The notes below the pieces were generated by a model, which saw only the letters and a list, made by a program, of their open reading frames with translations, had not been told where the DNA came from and did no database searches. Below, in pieces: positions 7,556-15,847 of a DNA stretch of 64,000 nt (positions are counted from its first letter, which is position 1; each line of letters begins with the position of its first letter). The DNA is taken from contig NZ_JAOARO010000088.1 of assembly GCF_025211055.1 (NCBI RefSeq), forward strand, positions 1-64,000. The letters are read 5' to 3'. The DNA comes from Vallitalea sp. (lineage in GTDB: Bacteria > Bacillota > Clostridia > Lachnospirales > Vallitaleaceae). The position numbers and the translations under genes were made by a program.

Positions 7556-9805
7556 TTATTTTTTAATTACTTCAATCAATCTAACTTCATTTAGCCTAAT
7601 TGAACTTTCAAGGTGTAAGGAATCTTTAGTATAAATATTATTAACGCTAATTCTCATATTTTCTTTGCTTCTTAGAAAATTCATATCTTCTTTATTAATT
7701 TCTATTGGCGAACCCATATTTAACCATTCGCTAAAGATACAGCCATTCTCTTGATTTAACAGATAAGTTCTAACTTTATAATTACCTTCTGTTAATTTTA
7801 GATTAACATAAACAATGGTAGAAATGCTACTTGATGTTTTTTTGGAAAAAAAATTATAATTAAGGTCTTTGCTGTAATTAAACTTATTACCTATTTCTTG
7901 ATTGTAATAATATAGGAGTATATAATATCTATCATGATTTTTAACAACAATATAATACTCTCCCTGATCTAGTATATTACCTTTTACTTTATCTAACAAA
8001 TAATACGTATTGTAAATTGGCTTTTTAAGACCATTATAAGTCAATAGACTATCTTTTCCATTGAATATGTTAGAATTAATCATAGGGTCAATAAGTGGTA
8101 CAATCAAGTTAGCGCTCTTATATATATTTAAATGATTATATACGAAATAATTAGAAATAAAACATGTATCATATAGTTCATTTACAGTTCTATTTTGATA
8201 TATATATGTATGGATATGTCTGCTTTTTAGCCATTTTACAATCTCATTAATTGTCTTAGAATTTTTCCAATAGTATTTATCATTAATCTCAATAGTTATA
8301 AAATCAAGCTTAGAAAAATTATAATTGTCTAAAATATTGTCAGCTGTGAAATATTTGTTTAAATTAATTAAAATACCTATCTTAAGATCTTTATAATTGT
8401 TTATCAACTTTTTAATAACATTATTATAAAGATTGATAAACTTATCATAATAAGCTGATACACAACTTATCTCTAGTTTCCAACTACTCACTTGATATAT
8501 TCCAAATTTTGCTAGGCAGTGATTAATAAAAGCTTCTACAATAATATTCCATTGCTTTAGAGTGAAAAACTTTTCATTATAAGAGAGTCTTATAAAAGGT
8601 CTTACCCTAGCATTAATTAGTAGTTCTAATAAATTATCAATATAAAACCAATTCAAACTTTTATCATCATTCATGAAGTTTATTGTTTTGTCAAAAATAT
8701 TTCCGAATCTAATATAATCAATATGAAGTTCATTAGTTATAGCTTCAAGACTATTTTTAAGTATAGTATCCATACCATTATTATGGGTATTGATTTGAAG
8801 TATGTTTTCTTTATGAAGGGTATCTATACTTTTATTAAGCATATTAACAGTAAGATAATATACTTGATTAAGGTTCCCCGATAAAAAATCTTTTGCAAGA
8901 AGTTGGATATAATTATGTAATATGGTTCTGCTATTAAAGGTGACAGATGTATTTTTTTTCTTAGGGGATATATCTGATAAATATTTTTTCCTAAAAGAAC
9001 TAGGAGTTTCCGTATAAGTTTCTTTAAATAATTTTGTATAAGATTTAACACTAGAAAAACCATGTTCTAGTGCTATATCAATAATCATCTTGTTTGAATT
9101 AAGTAAATCATTCATAGATTTATTAAGCCTAAAAAGATTAAGATACTTATTAAACCCAATACCAACCCTGTTTTTGAAAAACTTGGATAGATAATGAATG
9201 CTTATGTATTCCTGTTCAGCAATCTGTGATAGTGTAAGTTTTTTATTATAATTCTTATTTATATTTTCAATAATTGATATTAATCTTTGCTGTGACCTGT
9301 CATTATGGTTTTTGTCATTAATCATAGTTTTCTTGAAATTCCTTAGTAATAATTCAACTAGAGCTAAAGATTGTTTCAGAAGTTTTATCTGATATGTATT
9401 TTCTTTATTTAATCTATACCACATCATGATGACTAAATTTTCTTTTATAGTGTTATAGGTGTTGGAATCCTTATTTAACATAGTCGAATTCATATGAAAA
9501 ACAATTTCTGTAAAACCTTGATAATATTTTTGATAGAAATAGGGATCTAGTTGAAACACCAAGATTATTATATCGTCTCCTAAAGGAGTGATTTCATGCA
9601 TCTCATAACTATTTATTAGAATAATATTGTCTTGATGAACCATATAACTAGAATCTCTTATTTTAACACGTACAGAGCCTTTTAGGATAAAAAGAATTTC
9701 TATTTCTTTATGCCAATTCATAGGGTATACACGTTTGCTTTCATGTAAAAAAATACTAAAAGGTAAATTACCGCTATGCTTAATAATCTCAAATTTCGTA
9801 TTCAT
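7556..9805 (-). CDS. AraC-family regulator with GH39-like C-terminal domain
   Basis: Predicted 749 residues. Residues 1-100 are a cupin-type sensor (HKEIEILFILKGSVRV, HEITPLGDD). About residues 175-275 hold two AraC helix-turn-helix motifs (LTLSQIAEQEYISIHYLSKF; DIALEHGFSSVKSYTKLFKE) ending in TPSSFRKKY. The remaining 470 residues look like the GH39 xylosidase-type barrel plus beta domain found on some clostridial AraC regulators. At the expected acid/base position, where GH39 enzymes have a W..NEP motif, I see WKLEISCVSAYY, so this part is probably a sugar sensor rather than an enzyme. RBS AAGAAGGTGATT precedes ATG. It is monocistronic with no sugar operon adjacent, so the target is unknown. 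Codon use is very AT-rich. Confidence 0.85.
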   Translation of the reverse strand: MNTKFEIIKHSGNLPFSIFLHESKRVYPMNWHKEIEILFILKGSVRVKIRDSSYMVHQDNIILINSYEMHEITPLGDDIIILVFQLDPYFYQKYYQGFTEIVFHMNSTMLNKDSNTYNTIKENLVIMMWYRLNKENTYQIKLLKQSLALVELLLRNFKKTMINDKNHNDRSQQRLISIIENINKNYNKKLTLSQIAEQEYISIHYLSKFFKNRVGIGFNKYLNLFRLNKSMNDLLNSNKMIIDIALEHGFSSVKSYTKLFKETYTETPSSFRKKYLSDISPKKKNTSVTFNSRTILHNYIQLLAKDFLSGNLNQVYYLTVNMLNKSIDTLHKENILQINTHNNGMDTILKNSLEAITNELHIDYIRFGNIFDKTINFMNDDKSLNWFYIDNLLELLINARVRPFIRLSYNEKFFTLKQWNIIVEAFINHCLAKFGIYQVSSWKLEISCVSAYYDKFINLYNNVIKKLINNYKDLKIGILINLNKYFTADNILDNYNFSKLDFITIEINDKYYWKNSKTINEIVKWLKSRHIHTYIYQNRTVNELYDTCFISNYFVYNHLNIYKSANLIVPLIDPMINSNIFNGKDSLLTYNGLKKPIYNTYYLLDKVKGNILDQGEYYIVVKNHDRYYILLYYYNQEIGNKFNYSKDLNYNFFSKKTSSSISTIVYVNLKLTEGNYKVRTYLLNQENGCIFSEWLNMGSPIEINKEDMNFLRSKENMRISVNNIYTKDSLHLESSIRLNEVRLIEVIKK

Positions 9806-10189
9806 AATTAATCACCTTCTTTATTAAATATATTAAATAATCATTTGACTAAATATTATGAACTCATATTTATAAATTTTTTGTAAATTAAAGTTCAAAA
9901 ATAGTACCTTATAATAATAAAAAAATCATCTTTAATTATTGATATAATCAATATATAACAACTATTTCTTAACTTAATAATCTTACCTTAATAGTATCTT
10001 TATCTTACTAAAAAGTCAATAATATATAGTGCAAAAAAAGCACATTATAGGGTATAATAATTGACATATGAATTATTGCTATTAAAAGTTGACAAAAAAA
10101 GGTTATCATTTAACCAAAAGGAGCACCGAGAAAAAAGGTCAATGGTGTTAATCTATAGACATAAAATATGAAAGGAAATGGTATCTAAT
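9806..10189. other. AT-rich intergenic region before buk
   Basis: This gap separates the divergent AraC-type gene and buk. It holds two TTGACA sequences (10061-10066 and 10089-10094), neither with a well-spaced -10; a TATAAT at 10053-10058 without a good -35; and two small dyads, GTGC/GCAC (10029-10043) and GGTTA/TAACC (10101-10115). The latter overlaps the likely promoter or leader of buk. No promoter can be chosen with confidence. Confidence 0.4.
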
Positions 10190-11269
10190 ATGGAAAGCAA
10201 ATTAAGGATATTAGTAATAAATCCAGGGTCAACTTCTACAAAGATTGCAGTATTTGATAATGAGCAACAATTATTTGAAGAAACACTTAGACACTCTACA
10301 AAAGAACTTGAAGTATTTGATACAATATTAGACCAATATACATTCCGTAAAGATGCAATAATAAGTGCTCTCGAAGAAAGACAGATAGAATTATCTAGTT
10401 TAAGTACTATTGTAGGTAGGGGTGGAATTCTTAAGCCTATCGAAGGGGGTACATATCTATTGGAAGATATGTTGATTGAAGCTCTAAGAGATGGTGCTAT
10501 AGAAAAAGGTCATGCATGTAATTTAGCAGGTCTTATTGCTTATGATATTGCTAAAGAGCTAGACATAAAAGCATATATGGTTGATCCACCTTGTGTAGAT
10601 GAGATGGACGATGTTGCAAGAATTACAGGGTTAGAAGGTACTAGTAGAATTAGTATGTTCCATGCCCTTAATCAAAAGGCCGTTGCTAGAAGGGCTGCAA
10701 AAAAAGTAGGAAAGAGATATGAAGAGTGTAATTTTATTATAGCTCATGTAGGTGGAGGTATATCTGTTGGTGCCCATAAGAGAGGAAGGGTAATAGATGT
10801 TAATAACGCACTAGATGGAGATGGACCATTTTCACCAGAACGATCAGGTGAATTACCTACAGGTGATTTAGTTGATTTATGTTTCACAGGAAAATATACA
10901 AAACAGCAAATTAAAAAGATGTTAGCTGGTAAGGGTGGTATCGTTAGTTATCTTGGTGTAAATGATGTTAGAGTTGTTCAAGAGATGATCGAAAAAGGTA
11001 ATGAAAAAGCAATTCTTATATATGAAGCAATGGTATACCAAGTTGCAAAAGCCATAGGAGCAATGGCTACTGTTTTAATGGGTGATTATGATAGGATAAT
11101 TCTAACTGGTGGTATTGCATATTCAAAGATGTTCAGTGAAAAATTAAGGAAGAGAATTAATTTTTTGGGTGAATTTGAGGTTTTTCCAGGTGAAGATGAA
11201 TTAATAGCATTAGCTGAAGGCGGACTTCGTATACTTACAGGTGAAGAAAAAGCAAAATTATTCAAATAA
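10190..11269 (+). CDS. buk: butyrate kinase
   Basis: Predicted 359 residues from ATG 10190, which begins the conserved ILVINPGSTSTKIA phosphate-binding strand soon after the start, as in known Buk proteins. ATG 10178 is only two bases after AAAGGA and would add four residues. It makes ATP and butyrate from butyryl phosphate and ADP in the cytoplasm. ASKHA-fold motifs are clear: AHVGGGISVGAHKRGR, DVNNALDGDGPFSPER and LTGGIAYS. The usual kinase length is about 355-360. ptb follows 65 bases later. In several solventogenic clostridia the order is ptb-buk; here it is reversed. A branched-chain acyl kinase activity is possible. Confidence 0.95.
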   Translation: MESKLRILVINPGSTSTKIAVFDNEQQLFEETLRHSTKELEVFDTILDQYTFRKDAIISALEERQIELSSLSTIVGRGGILKPIEGGTYLLEDMLIEALRDGAIEKGHACNLAGLIAYDIAKELDIKAYMVDPPCVDEMDDVARITGLEGTSRISMFHALNQKAVARRAAKKVGKRYEECNFIIAHVGGGISVGAHKRGRVIDVNNALDGDGPFSPERSGELPTGDLVDLCFTGKYTKQQIKKMLAGKGGIVSYLGVNDVRVVQEMIEKGNEKAILIYEAMVYQVAKAIGAMATVLMGDYDRIILTGGIAYSKMFSEKLRKRINFLGEFEVFPGEDELIALAEGGLRILTGEEKAKLFK

Positions 11270-11334
11270 GCTATTGAATATTTGCAATAATCTATGTAAA
11301 ATATAAAAATCAGTATAAAAAAGGGATTGATTGG

Positions 11335-12237
11335 ATGGTTAGTAAATTTGAAGATATAATGAAGTTAGCCAAAACGAAAGAACCAAAAGTACTTTCGGTT
11401 GCTGTAGCCCAAGATATAGACGTTTTAATTTCTGTGAAAATGGCAATTGAAGAAGGAATAATTAAGGCTATTCTTGTAGGGGACAAAGAAGAGATACTTA
11501 AGATTGCAAAACAAATAGATTTTCATATTGACCATGTAGAGATAATTGATGAAAAAGATAAAGTAGAAGCATGTAATATCGCTGTGAAAAAGGTAACAGA
11601 TAAAGAAGCAGATATGGTTATGAAAGGTATCATTGATACTGCTGTTATTTTAAAAGCCGTTTTGAATAAAGAAGCTAATCTAAGAACGGGTAGAGTATTA
11701 AGCCATGTTGGTGTTATGGATATACCTGGTTATGACAGGGTTTTATTAATATCTGACGCAGCAATGAATATTGTACCAGACCTAATGACTAAGAAGCAGA
11801 TAATTGATAATTCTGTTATTGTAGCTAGGAGTATAGGTATTGATATACCTAAGGTTGCTATGTTATGTGCAAAAGAAAAAGTTAATCCCAAAATGCAAGC
11901 TACGGTTGATGCAAAAGAACTTGAAGAAATGAATAAAAGAGGGGAGATATATAATTGTATAGTAGGTGGCCCTCTAGCTCTAGATAATGCAGTATCATTA
12001 GAAGCAGCTAATCATAAAAAGATTGATAGTCCAGTTGCTGGAAAAGCAGATATTTTGATAGTACCTTCTATTGAAGCGGGTAATGTACTATATAAATCAC
12101 TAGTTTTCTTAGCCAATGCTAAAGCGGCAGGTATTATAGTAGGTGCAAAAGTACCAATTGTTGTAACATCAAGAGCCGATACTAAAATATCAAAAGTTAA
12201 TTCCATTGCTTTAGCTATGTTAATGACTTCTAATTAG
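11335..12237 (+). CDS. ptb: phosphate butyryltransferase
   Basis: Predicted 300 residues, the family length. It exchanges CoA for phosphate on butyryl-CoA, giving the butyryl phosphate used by butyrate kinase; together they provide substrate-level ATP from butyrate fermentation. Family signs: MKGIIDTAVILKAVLNKE (the MKG element), VGVMDIPGYDRVLLISDAAM, and the C-terminal PSIEAGNVLYKSLVFLANA with VVTSRADTKISK. RBS AAGGG lies before ATG 11335. Phosphate acetyltransferase is the close relative, but the length and pairing with buk favour Ptb. No thl, hbd, crt or bcd genes are in the window, so butyryl-CoA is made elsewhere. Confidence 0.95.
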   Translation: MVSKFEDIMKLAKTKEPKVLSVAVAQDIDVLISVKMAIEEGIIKAILVGDKEEILKIAKQIDFHIDHVEIIDEKDKVEACNIAVKKVTDKEADMVMKGIIDTAVILKAVLNKEANLRTGRVLSHVGVMDIPGYDRVLLISDAAMNIVPDLMTKKQIIDNSVIVARSIGIDIPKVAMLCAKEKVNPKMQATVDAKELEEMNKRGEIYNCIVGGPLALDNAVSLEAANHKKIDSPVAGKADILIVPSIEAGNVLYKSLVFLANAKAAGIIVGAKVPIVVTSRADTKISKVNSIALAMLMTSN

Positions 12238-12271
12238 TACATTCACAATTTATTGGTGAGAAAGTATGTTA

Positions 12272-12316
12272 ACATATTAAAGAAATATTTACCAAACTAA
12301 TAATATGTGATATAAT
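12272..12316 (+). promoter_or_regulatory. promoter of the c-di-GMP riboswitch transcript
   Basis: TTTACC (12288-12293) and TATAAT (12311-12316) are 17 bases apart. An inverted repeat, ACATATTA (12272-12279) / TAATATGT (12301-12308), flanks the -35; it may end the ptb transcript or act as an operator. Transcription would start near 12322, about 45 bases before the first aptamer. Confidence 0.65.
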
Positions 12317-12365
12317 GTCATTGAGAGGGTAGTCAAAGAGTCGGCAGTATTGACCGTATTATTCT

Positions 12366-12451
12366 GTAAATCGTAAAGCATATGAAAATATGTGACACAA
12401 AGCTATAGGGTCTAAGGCTTAATAATGAGCTATGACAGCCAGTTGCCAGAG
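12366..12451 (+). ncRNA. c-di-GMP-I (GEMM) riboswitch aptamer, copy 1
   Basis: It follows the GEMM-I layout: a short AAA-containing joint (CGTAAA, 12372-12377), a hairpin with a GAAA tetraloop (12378-12392), GACACAAAGC (12394-12403), GGGTCTAAGG, and the 3' strand GACAGCCAGTTGCC (12434-12447). Copies 2 and 3 have GGCAAA at the joint where this copy has CGTAAA. The joint holds the guanosine that contacts the ligand in the V. cholerae aptamer, so this copy may bind differently. A GAGAAAGA/TCTTTTCTC hairpin lies between copies 1 and 2. Confidence 0.8.
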
Positions 12452-12488
12452 AAAGACTTTGATTACCTAGTAGTCAAATCTTTTCTCG

Positions 12489-12567
12489 AACCGGCAAATT
12501 CAGTGAAAGCTGAAGACGCAAAACTAAAGGGCCTAAGTCAAAAATGATATGGTAGCCAGTTACCGAA
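12489..12567 (+). ncRNA. c-di-GMP-I (GEMM) riboswitch aptamer, copy 2
   Basis: Canonical elements: GGCAAA (12493-12498), hairpin TTCAG/CTGAA with a GAAA tetraloop, GACGCAAAAC (12515-12524), GGGCCTAAG, and GGTAGCCAGTTACC (12551-12564). It is the closest of the three to the class consensus. It is followed by a hairpin GAAAGAAGAG/CTTTTCTTTC (about 12565-12592) with no T-tract. Confidence 0.92.
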
Positions 12568-12597
12568 AGAAGAGTTTTATTACTTTTCTTTCCCACG

Positions 12598-12673
12598 AAT
12601 AATGGCAAACCTATCGTGAGGTAGGGACGCAAAACTATAGGGTCTTCATATATGAAGATAGCCAGATGCCGAA
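12598..12673 (+). ncRNA. c-di-GMP-I (GEMM) riboswitch aptamer, copy 3
   Basis: GGCAAA (12604-12609), hairpin CCTATC/GGTAGG with a GTGA (GNRA) tetraloop, GACGCAAAAC (12626-12635), GGGTCTTCATATATGAAGA, and GATAGCCAGATGCC (12657-12670). The 3' strand ends four bases before the gene's GGGAGAG ribosome binding site (12674-12680). Ligand-dependent folding could therefore control translation directly; I see no intrinsic terminator between aptamer and gene. Confidence 0.92.
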
Positions 12674-12686
12674 GGGAGAGTTACAA

Positions 12687-13472
12687 CTGAAAAAAATAGT
12701 ATTAACTTTTATAGTTACATTAATTTTTGTAGCATTAGCTGGGACAACTACTTTTGCTAAGAGTGAAATTATAAAGGTCAATACTGATAGCGGCACAGTA
12801 AGTATCAATTATGATACTACTAATTATTCTGAATTAAAAGTTGTCGTGAAGAAGGGTTCAGATAAATATATCTATAACCTTAATTCTTCAAATGAAGAGC
12901 TACCATTACAAATGGGCAATGGTGAGTATACTGTAGGAATATATGAAAGAACTGATGGTAACAAATACAAATTGTTAACGTCTAGTAAAGTACATAATGA
13001 TACATCTAATAATACAGTATTCTTAGCAAGTGTTCAAAATGTACATTGGACAAGCGATTCAAAAGCAGCTATTCTAGCTAAAGAATTAACTAAAGATACC
13101 AAGACTGACACAGAAAAAATAGAAGTTATATATAATTACATAATAGATAATGTTAAATATGATGCTGAAAAAGCAAAGAATGTTAGTAGCAGATATTTAC
13201 CTTCAACTAATGAAACGTTAACTAATAAAAAAGGTATATGCTACGATTATGCTTCTTTATTTGCAGTTATGCTTAGAAGCCTTAACATTCCTACGAAGCT
13301 TGTTCATGGCGATAGTAATTTCACTTCTGTCTATCATGCTTGGAATGAAGTGTTAGTTGATGACAATTGGATAGTTGTAGACACTACCATTGATGCAGCA
13401 TATAAATCAGAAGGTGTAGAAGTTTCTTATGAAAAAGACCCCTCAGATTATAATGCTAAAAAGGTATTTTAA
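12687..13472 (+). CDS. secreted transglutaminase-like (cysteine protease fold) protein
   Basis: Predicted 261 residues from a CTG start at 12687, seven codons inside the ATG-started frame at 12666. I prefer CTG because GGGAGAG is at 12674-12680, the next residues (KKIVLTFIVTLIFVALAG) form a signal peptide, and ATG 12666 lies within the riboswitch. The mature N-terminus is a beta-rich domain. The C-terminal transglutaminase-like core has the triad: Cys in KKGICYDYASLF, His in YHAWNEV and Asp in WIVVDTTID. It probably acts outside the cell on surface proteins or peptidoglycan peptides, as a peptidase or cross-linker. c-di-GMP control by the three upstream aptamers suggests a role in the sessile/motile switch. 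Confidence 0.85.
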   Translation: MKKIVLTFIVTLIFVALAGTTTFAKSEIIKVNTDSGTVSINYDTTNYSELKVVVKKGSDKYIYNLNSSNEELPLQMGNGEYTVGIYERTDGNKYKLLTSSKVHNDTSNNTVFLASVQNVHWTSDSKAAILAKELTKDTKTDTEKIEVIYNYIIDNVKYDAEKAKNVSSRYLPSTNETLTNKKGICYDYASLFAVMLRSLNIPTKLVHGDSNFTSVYHAWNEVLVDDNWIVVDTTIDAAYKSEGVEVSYEKDPSDYNAKKVF

Positions 13473-13707
13473 TAACGAATAATATTTGCTCCCCTCTCAT
13501 ATTTCCATACATTTCATTATTCATAATGTATTATAAGTTCTAATCTGATAATTTGATTAATCATAATATCTAAATTCACTGTAGTTCATAAAAAAAATAA
13601 CAACCCAATAATAATCTAGGATAAATCAAAGATTTTTCAAGTATTGCTTGAAATTATAACCAATTATTAGTACAATATCTTATAGAATAAAAAATGAGGT
13701 GTAAGAC

Positions 13708-14313
13708 ATGGAAGTAATAAAATTATTAATAGAAATAGTAATTAGTTTTGTCTGTGCAGTAATTGTAGTATGTGTTCATGAATATCCTAGAATTATTTGT
13801 TACAAGTATTTAGTTCATCCATTATATAAGAATGAAACCAAAGTTTCATTTAATCCATTAAAATATATGGATCCATTTGGAATAATCTCATTTGTTTTTT
13901 TAGGTGCTGGATGGCAAAAACCTTTTAGTTTTAATACTGGTAGATTGAGAGATAAGAAAAAAGGTCTTATATCCATAACATTAATTGGTATATTATCTAA
14001 TTTGTTATTAATGGCAGTTTTAATACCTATTTTTGTTTCAACGTTTAGGCAGAATTATTATGTAACTAAGTTTTTATTTATGCTAATTCTATTTAACTTA
14101 GCTATAGTTATTGTGAATTTATTACCTGTACCACCATTTGATATGGTTAAAATAATTCAAGCCCTTAATCCACATGCATACTTCAAATTTGTTCAATACG
14201 AGAAAGTTATTCAAGCTTTGTTTATTTTATTCTTGGCTTCTGGATTTATTAGTACTCTAGTAAATATTATTATCAATAGTATTTTTAGTACTATGATAGT
14301 TACTGGGGTATAA
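13708..14313 (+). CDS. site-2-protease-like membrane protein, probably inactive
   Basis: Predicted 201 residues with about five or six hydrophobic segments. It aligns by eye with small S2P (M50) proteins often found beside scpA in clostridia. The first metal motif HExxH reads HEYPR (His24, Glu25, Arg28), so the second zinc-ligand His is replaced. The second motif, usually NLLPIPPLDG, reads NLLPVPPFDM (about residues 137-146), keeping the Asp but not the Gly. Two of the key positions are therefore altered and catalysis is unlikely. It may act as a scaffold or substrate-binding pseudoprotease. RBS GAGG precedes ATG; scpA starts 23 bases after the stop, so it is probably cotranscribed with scpA-scpB. 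The 13473-13707 gap shows only AT-rich dyads. Confidence 0.75.
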   Translation: MEVIKLLIEIVISFVCAVIVVCVHEYPRIICYKYLVHPLYKNETKVSFNPLKYMDPFGIISFVFLGAGWQKPFSFNTGRLRDKKKGLISITLIGILSNLLLMAVLIPIFVSTFRQNYYVTKFLFMLILFNLAIVIVNLLPVPPFDMVKIIQALNPHAYFKFVQYEKVIQALFILFLASGFISTLVNIIINSIFSTMIVTGV

Positions 14314-14336
14314 GAAATTAAGAAAGGATTTTTTGA

Positions 14337-15098
14337 TTGAGTATTCCTGTTAAATTAGAAGTATTTGAAGGACCACTAGACTTATTATTACATTTAATAG
14401 ACAAAAATAAATTAAATATATATGATATACCTATTGTTATAATAACTGATCAGTTTTTAGAATATATCAAGAAGTTAGAAGAAAAAAACATGGAAATTAT
14501 GAGCGAATTTATTGAAATGGCAGCTACTTTAATAAACATTAAGTCGAAAATGCTGTTACCAATAGAAGACGAAGAGGAAGATGAAACAGATCCTAGAGAA
14601 GAACTGATGTATAAACTTATTGAATATAAGAAATTTAAATATATTAGAGATAAATTGAAAATAAGACAAATTGATGCCAAAAAGGTTGTTTTCAAAGAAC
14701 CTACAATACCAATAGAAGTTCTTAACTATGAGGAAAAAGTAGATGCTAGTAAGATACTATCAGATATTGACTTTTCTATGATTTATAATATATTCCAATC
14801 TGTTATGAAAAAGCAACATAAAAAAATAGATACTATAAGAAGTGATTTTGGTGATATTATAAGAGAAGAATATACTGTAAACGATAAAATAGATTATATA
14901 ATTAATTTATCAAATCAGTACGAAACCATAAGTTTCAGAGATATTCTCGAAACTCAAATATCCAAAGTTGAAATAATTGTTACATTTCTTGCAGTATTGG
15001 AATTAATAAAAATGGGTAAGATATCAATCGTACAAAGGGAACTATTTGATGATATCATTATAGAGTATACTAATCTGAATAATGGTAGTATAATATGA
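14337..15098 (+). CDS. scpA: segregation and condensation protein A
   Basis: Predicted 253 residues, starting at TTG 14337 after AAAGGA; no ATG fits. It is the kleisin subunit that joins the two SMC heads in the chromosome condensin complex with ScpB. The N-terminus KLEVFEGPLDLLLHLIDKNK is the near-invariant ScpA signature, followed by NIYDIPI and the acidic linker EDEEEDETD (about residues 79-87). The C-terminal winged-helix region ends with TFLAVLELIKMGKI, which contacts SMC. scpB follows after about 100 bases, and the pair lies in the usual clostridial context with a DacF-like enzyme and rluB. Confidence 0.96.
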   Translation: MSIPVKLEVFEGPLDLLLHLIDKNKLNIYDIPIVIITDQFLEYIKKLEEKNMEIMSEFIEMAATLINIKSKMLLPIEDEEEDETDPREELMYKLIEYKKFKYIRDKLKIRQIDAKKVVFKEPTIPIEVLNYEEKVDASKILSDIDFSMIYNIFQSVMKKQHKKIDTIRSDFGDIIREEYTVNDKIDYIINLSNQYETISFRDILETQISKVEIIVTFLAVLELIKMGKISIVQRELFDDIIIEYTNLNNGSII

Positions 15099-15199
15099 TT
15101 AATCCTGAAGCCTAAATAACATAGAATATTTAGGATTTGGGATATATTTATGTAGTTTGATTATTATAGAATTAAAAGTCTGAACAGAGGGGAATAATG

Positions 15200-15778
15200 A
15201 TGCAGTTATTTAAAATTGAAGCTATTATTGAATCTATATTATTTACTATGGGAGAAGCTGTTGAACTTGATAAGATAGCTGATGTTATAGAACAAGATAA
15301 AAACACAACTAAAAAGATAATGAATAATCTTATAGATAAATATGATAGTCCTGATAGAGGCATAACAATTACCCAGATTGATAATGCATATCAGATGTGT
15401 ACCAAAACAGAATACTATGATTATATAAGAAAAGTTAATAATAAAGCTAAGAATTATGTATTGACAGATGTATTACTTGAAACTTTGTCAATAATTGCAT
15501 ATAAGCAACCAATTACTAAAGCAGAAGTTGAAAAAATAAGAGGTGTAAGTTCTGTACATTGTATAAATAAACTAATAGATTATAATCTAGTATGTGAAAA
15601 AGGCAGAATGGATGCACCGGGTAGACCTATAATTTTTGGAACAACTCAGGACTTCTTAAGAAATTTTGGATTTCAATCCTTAAAAGAATTACCGCTGATA
15701 GAAGAAGAAAAACTATCAACTATTCAGATTGAAGCACAAGAAGAAGTGCAAAAAGAATTTAAAATAGAAGAGGAATAA
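15200..15778 (+). CDS. scpB: segregation and condensation protein B
   Basis: Predicted 192 residues from ATG 15200; the adjacent ATG 15197 is only a few bases from AGAGGGG. ScpB forms a dimer that binds the ScpA linker and tunes the SMC ATPase. Two winged-helix domains are visible: AIIESILFTMGEAVELDKIA at the start, and ETLSIIAYKQPITKAEVEKIRGV in the middle, the most conserved ScpB segment, then GRMDAPGRPIIFGTT and FLRNFGF. The acidic tail after residue 170 is normal. Confidence 0.95.
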   Translation: MQLFKIEAIIESILFTMGEAVELDKIADVIEQDKNTTKKIMNNLIDKYDSPDRGITITQIDNAYQMCTKTEYYDYIRKVNNKAKNYVLTDVLLETLSIIAYKQPITKAEVEKIRGVSSVHCINKLIDYNLVCEKGRMDAPGRPIIFGTTQDFLRNFGFQSLKELPLIEEEKLSTIQIEAQEEVQKEFKIEEE

Positions 15779-15847
15779 AAATTTGGAATAAATTAATCAT
15801 ATTTCTTATAAATTATTATAAGGAATTCTATAAGAAAGATGATTAAG

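Noticed and set aside
10061..10117. A clear promoter for buk
   Set aside because: Two TTGACA boxes exist but neither has a -10 at 16-18 bases; naming one would be a guess.
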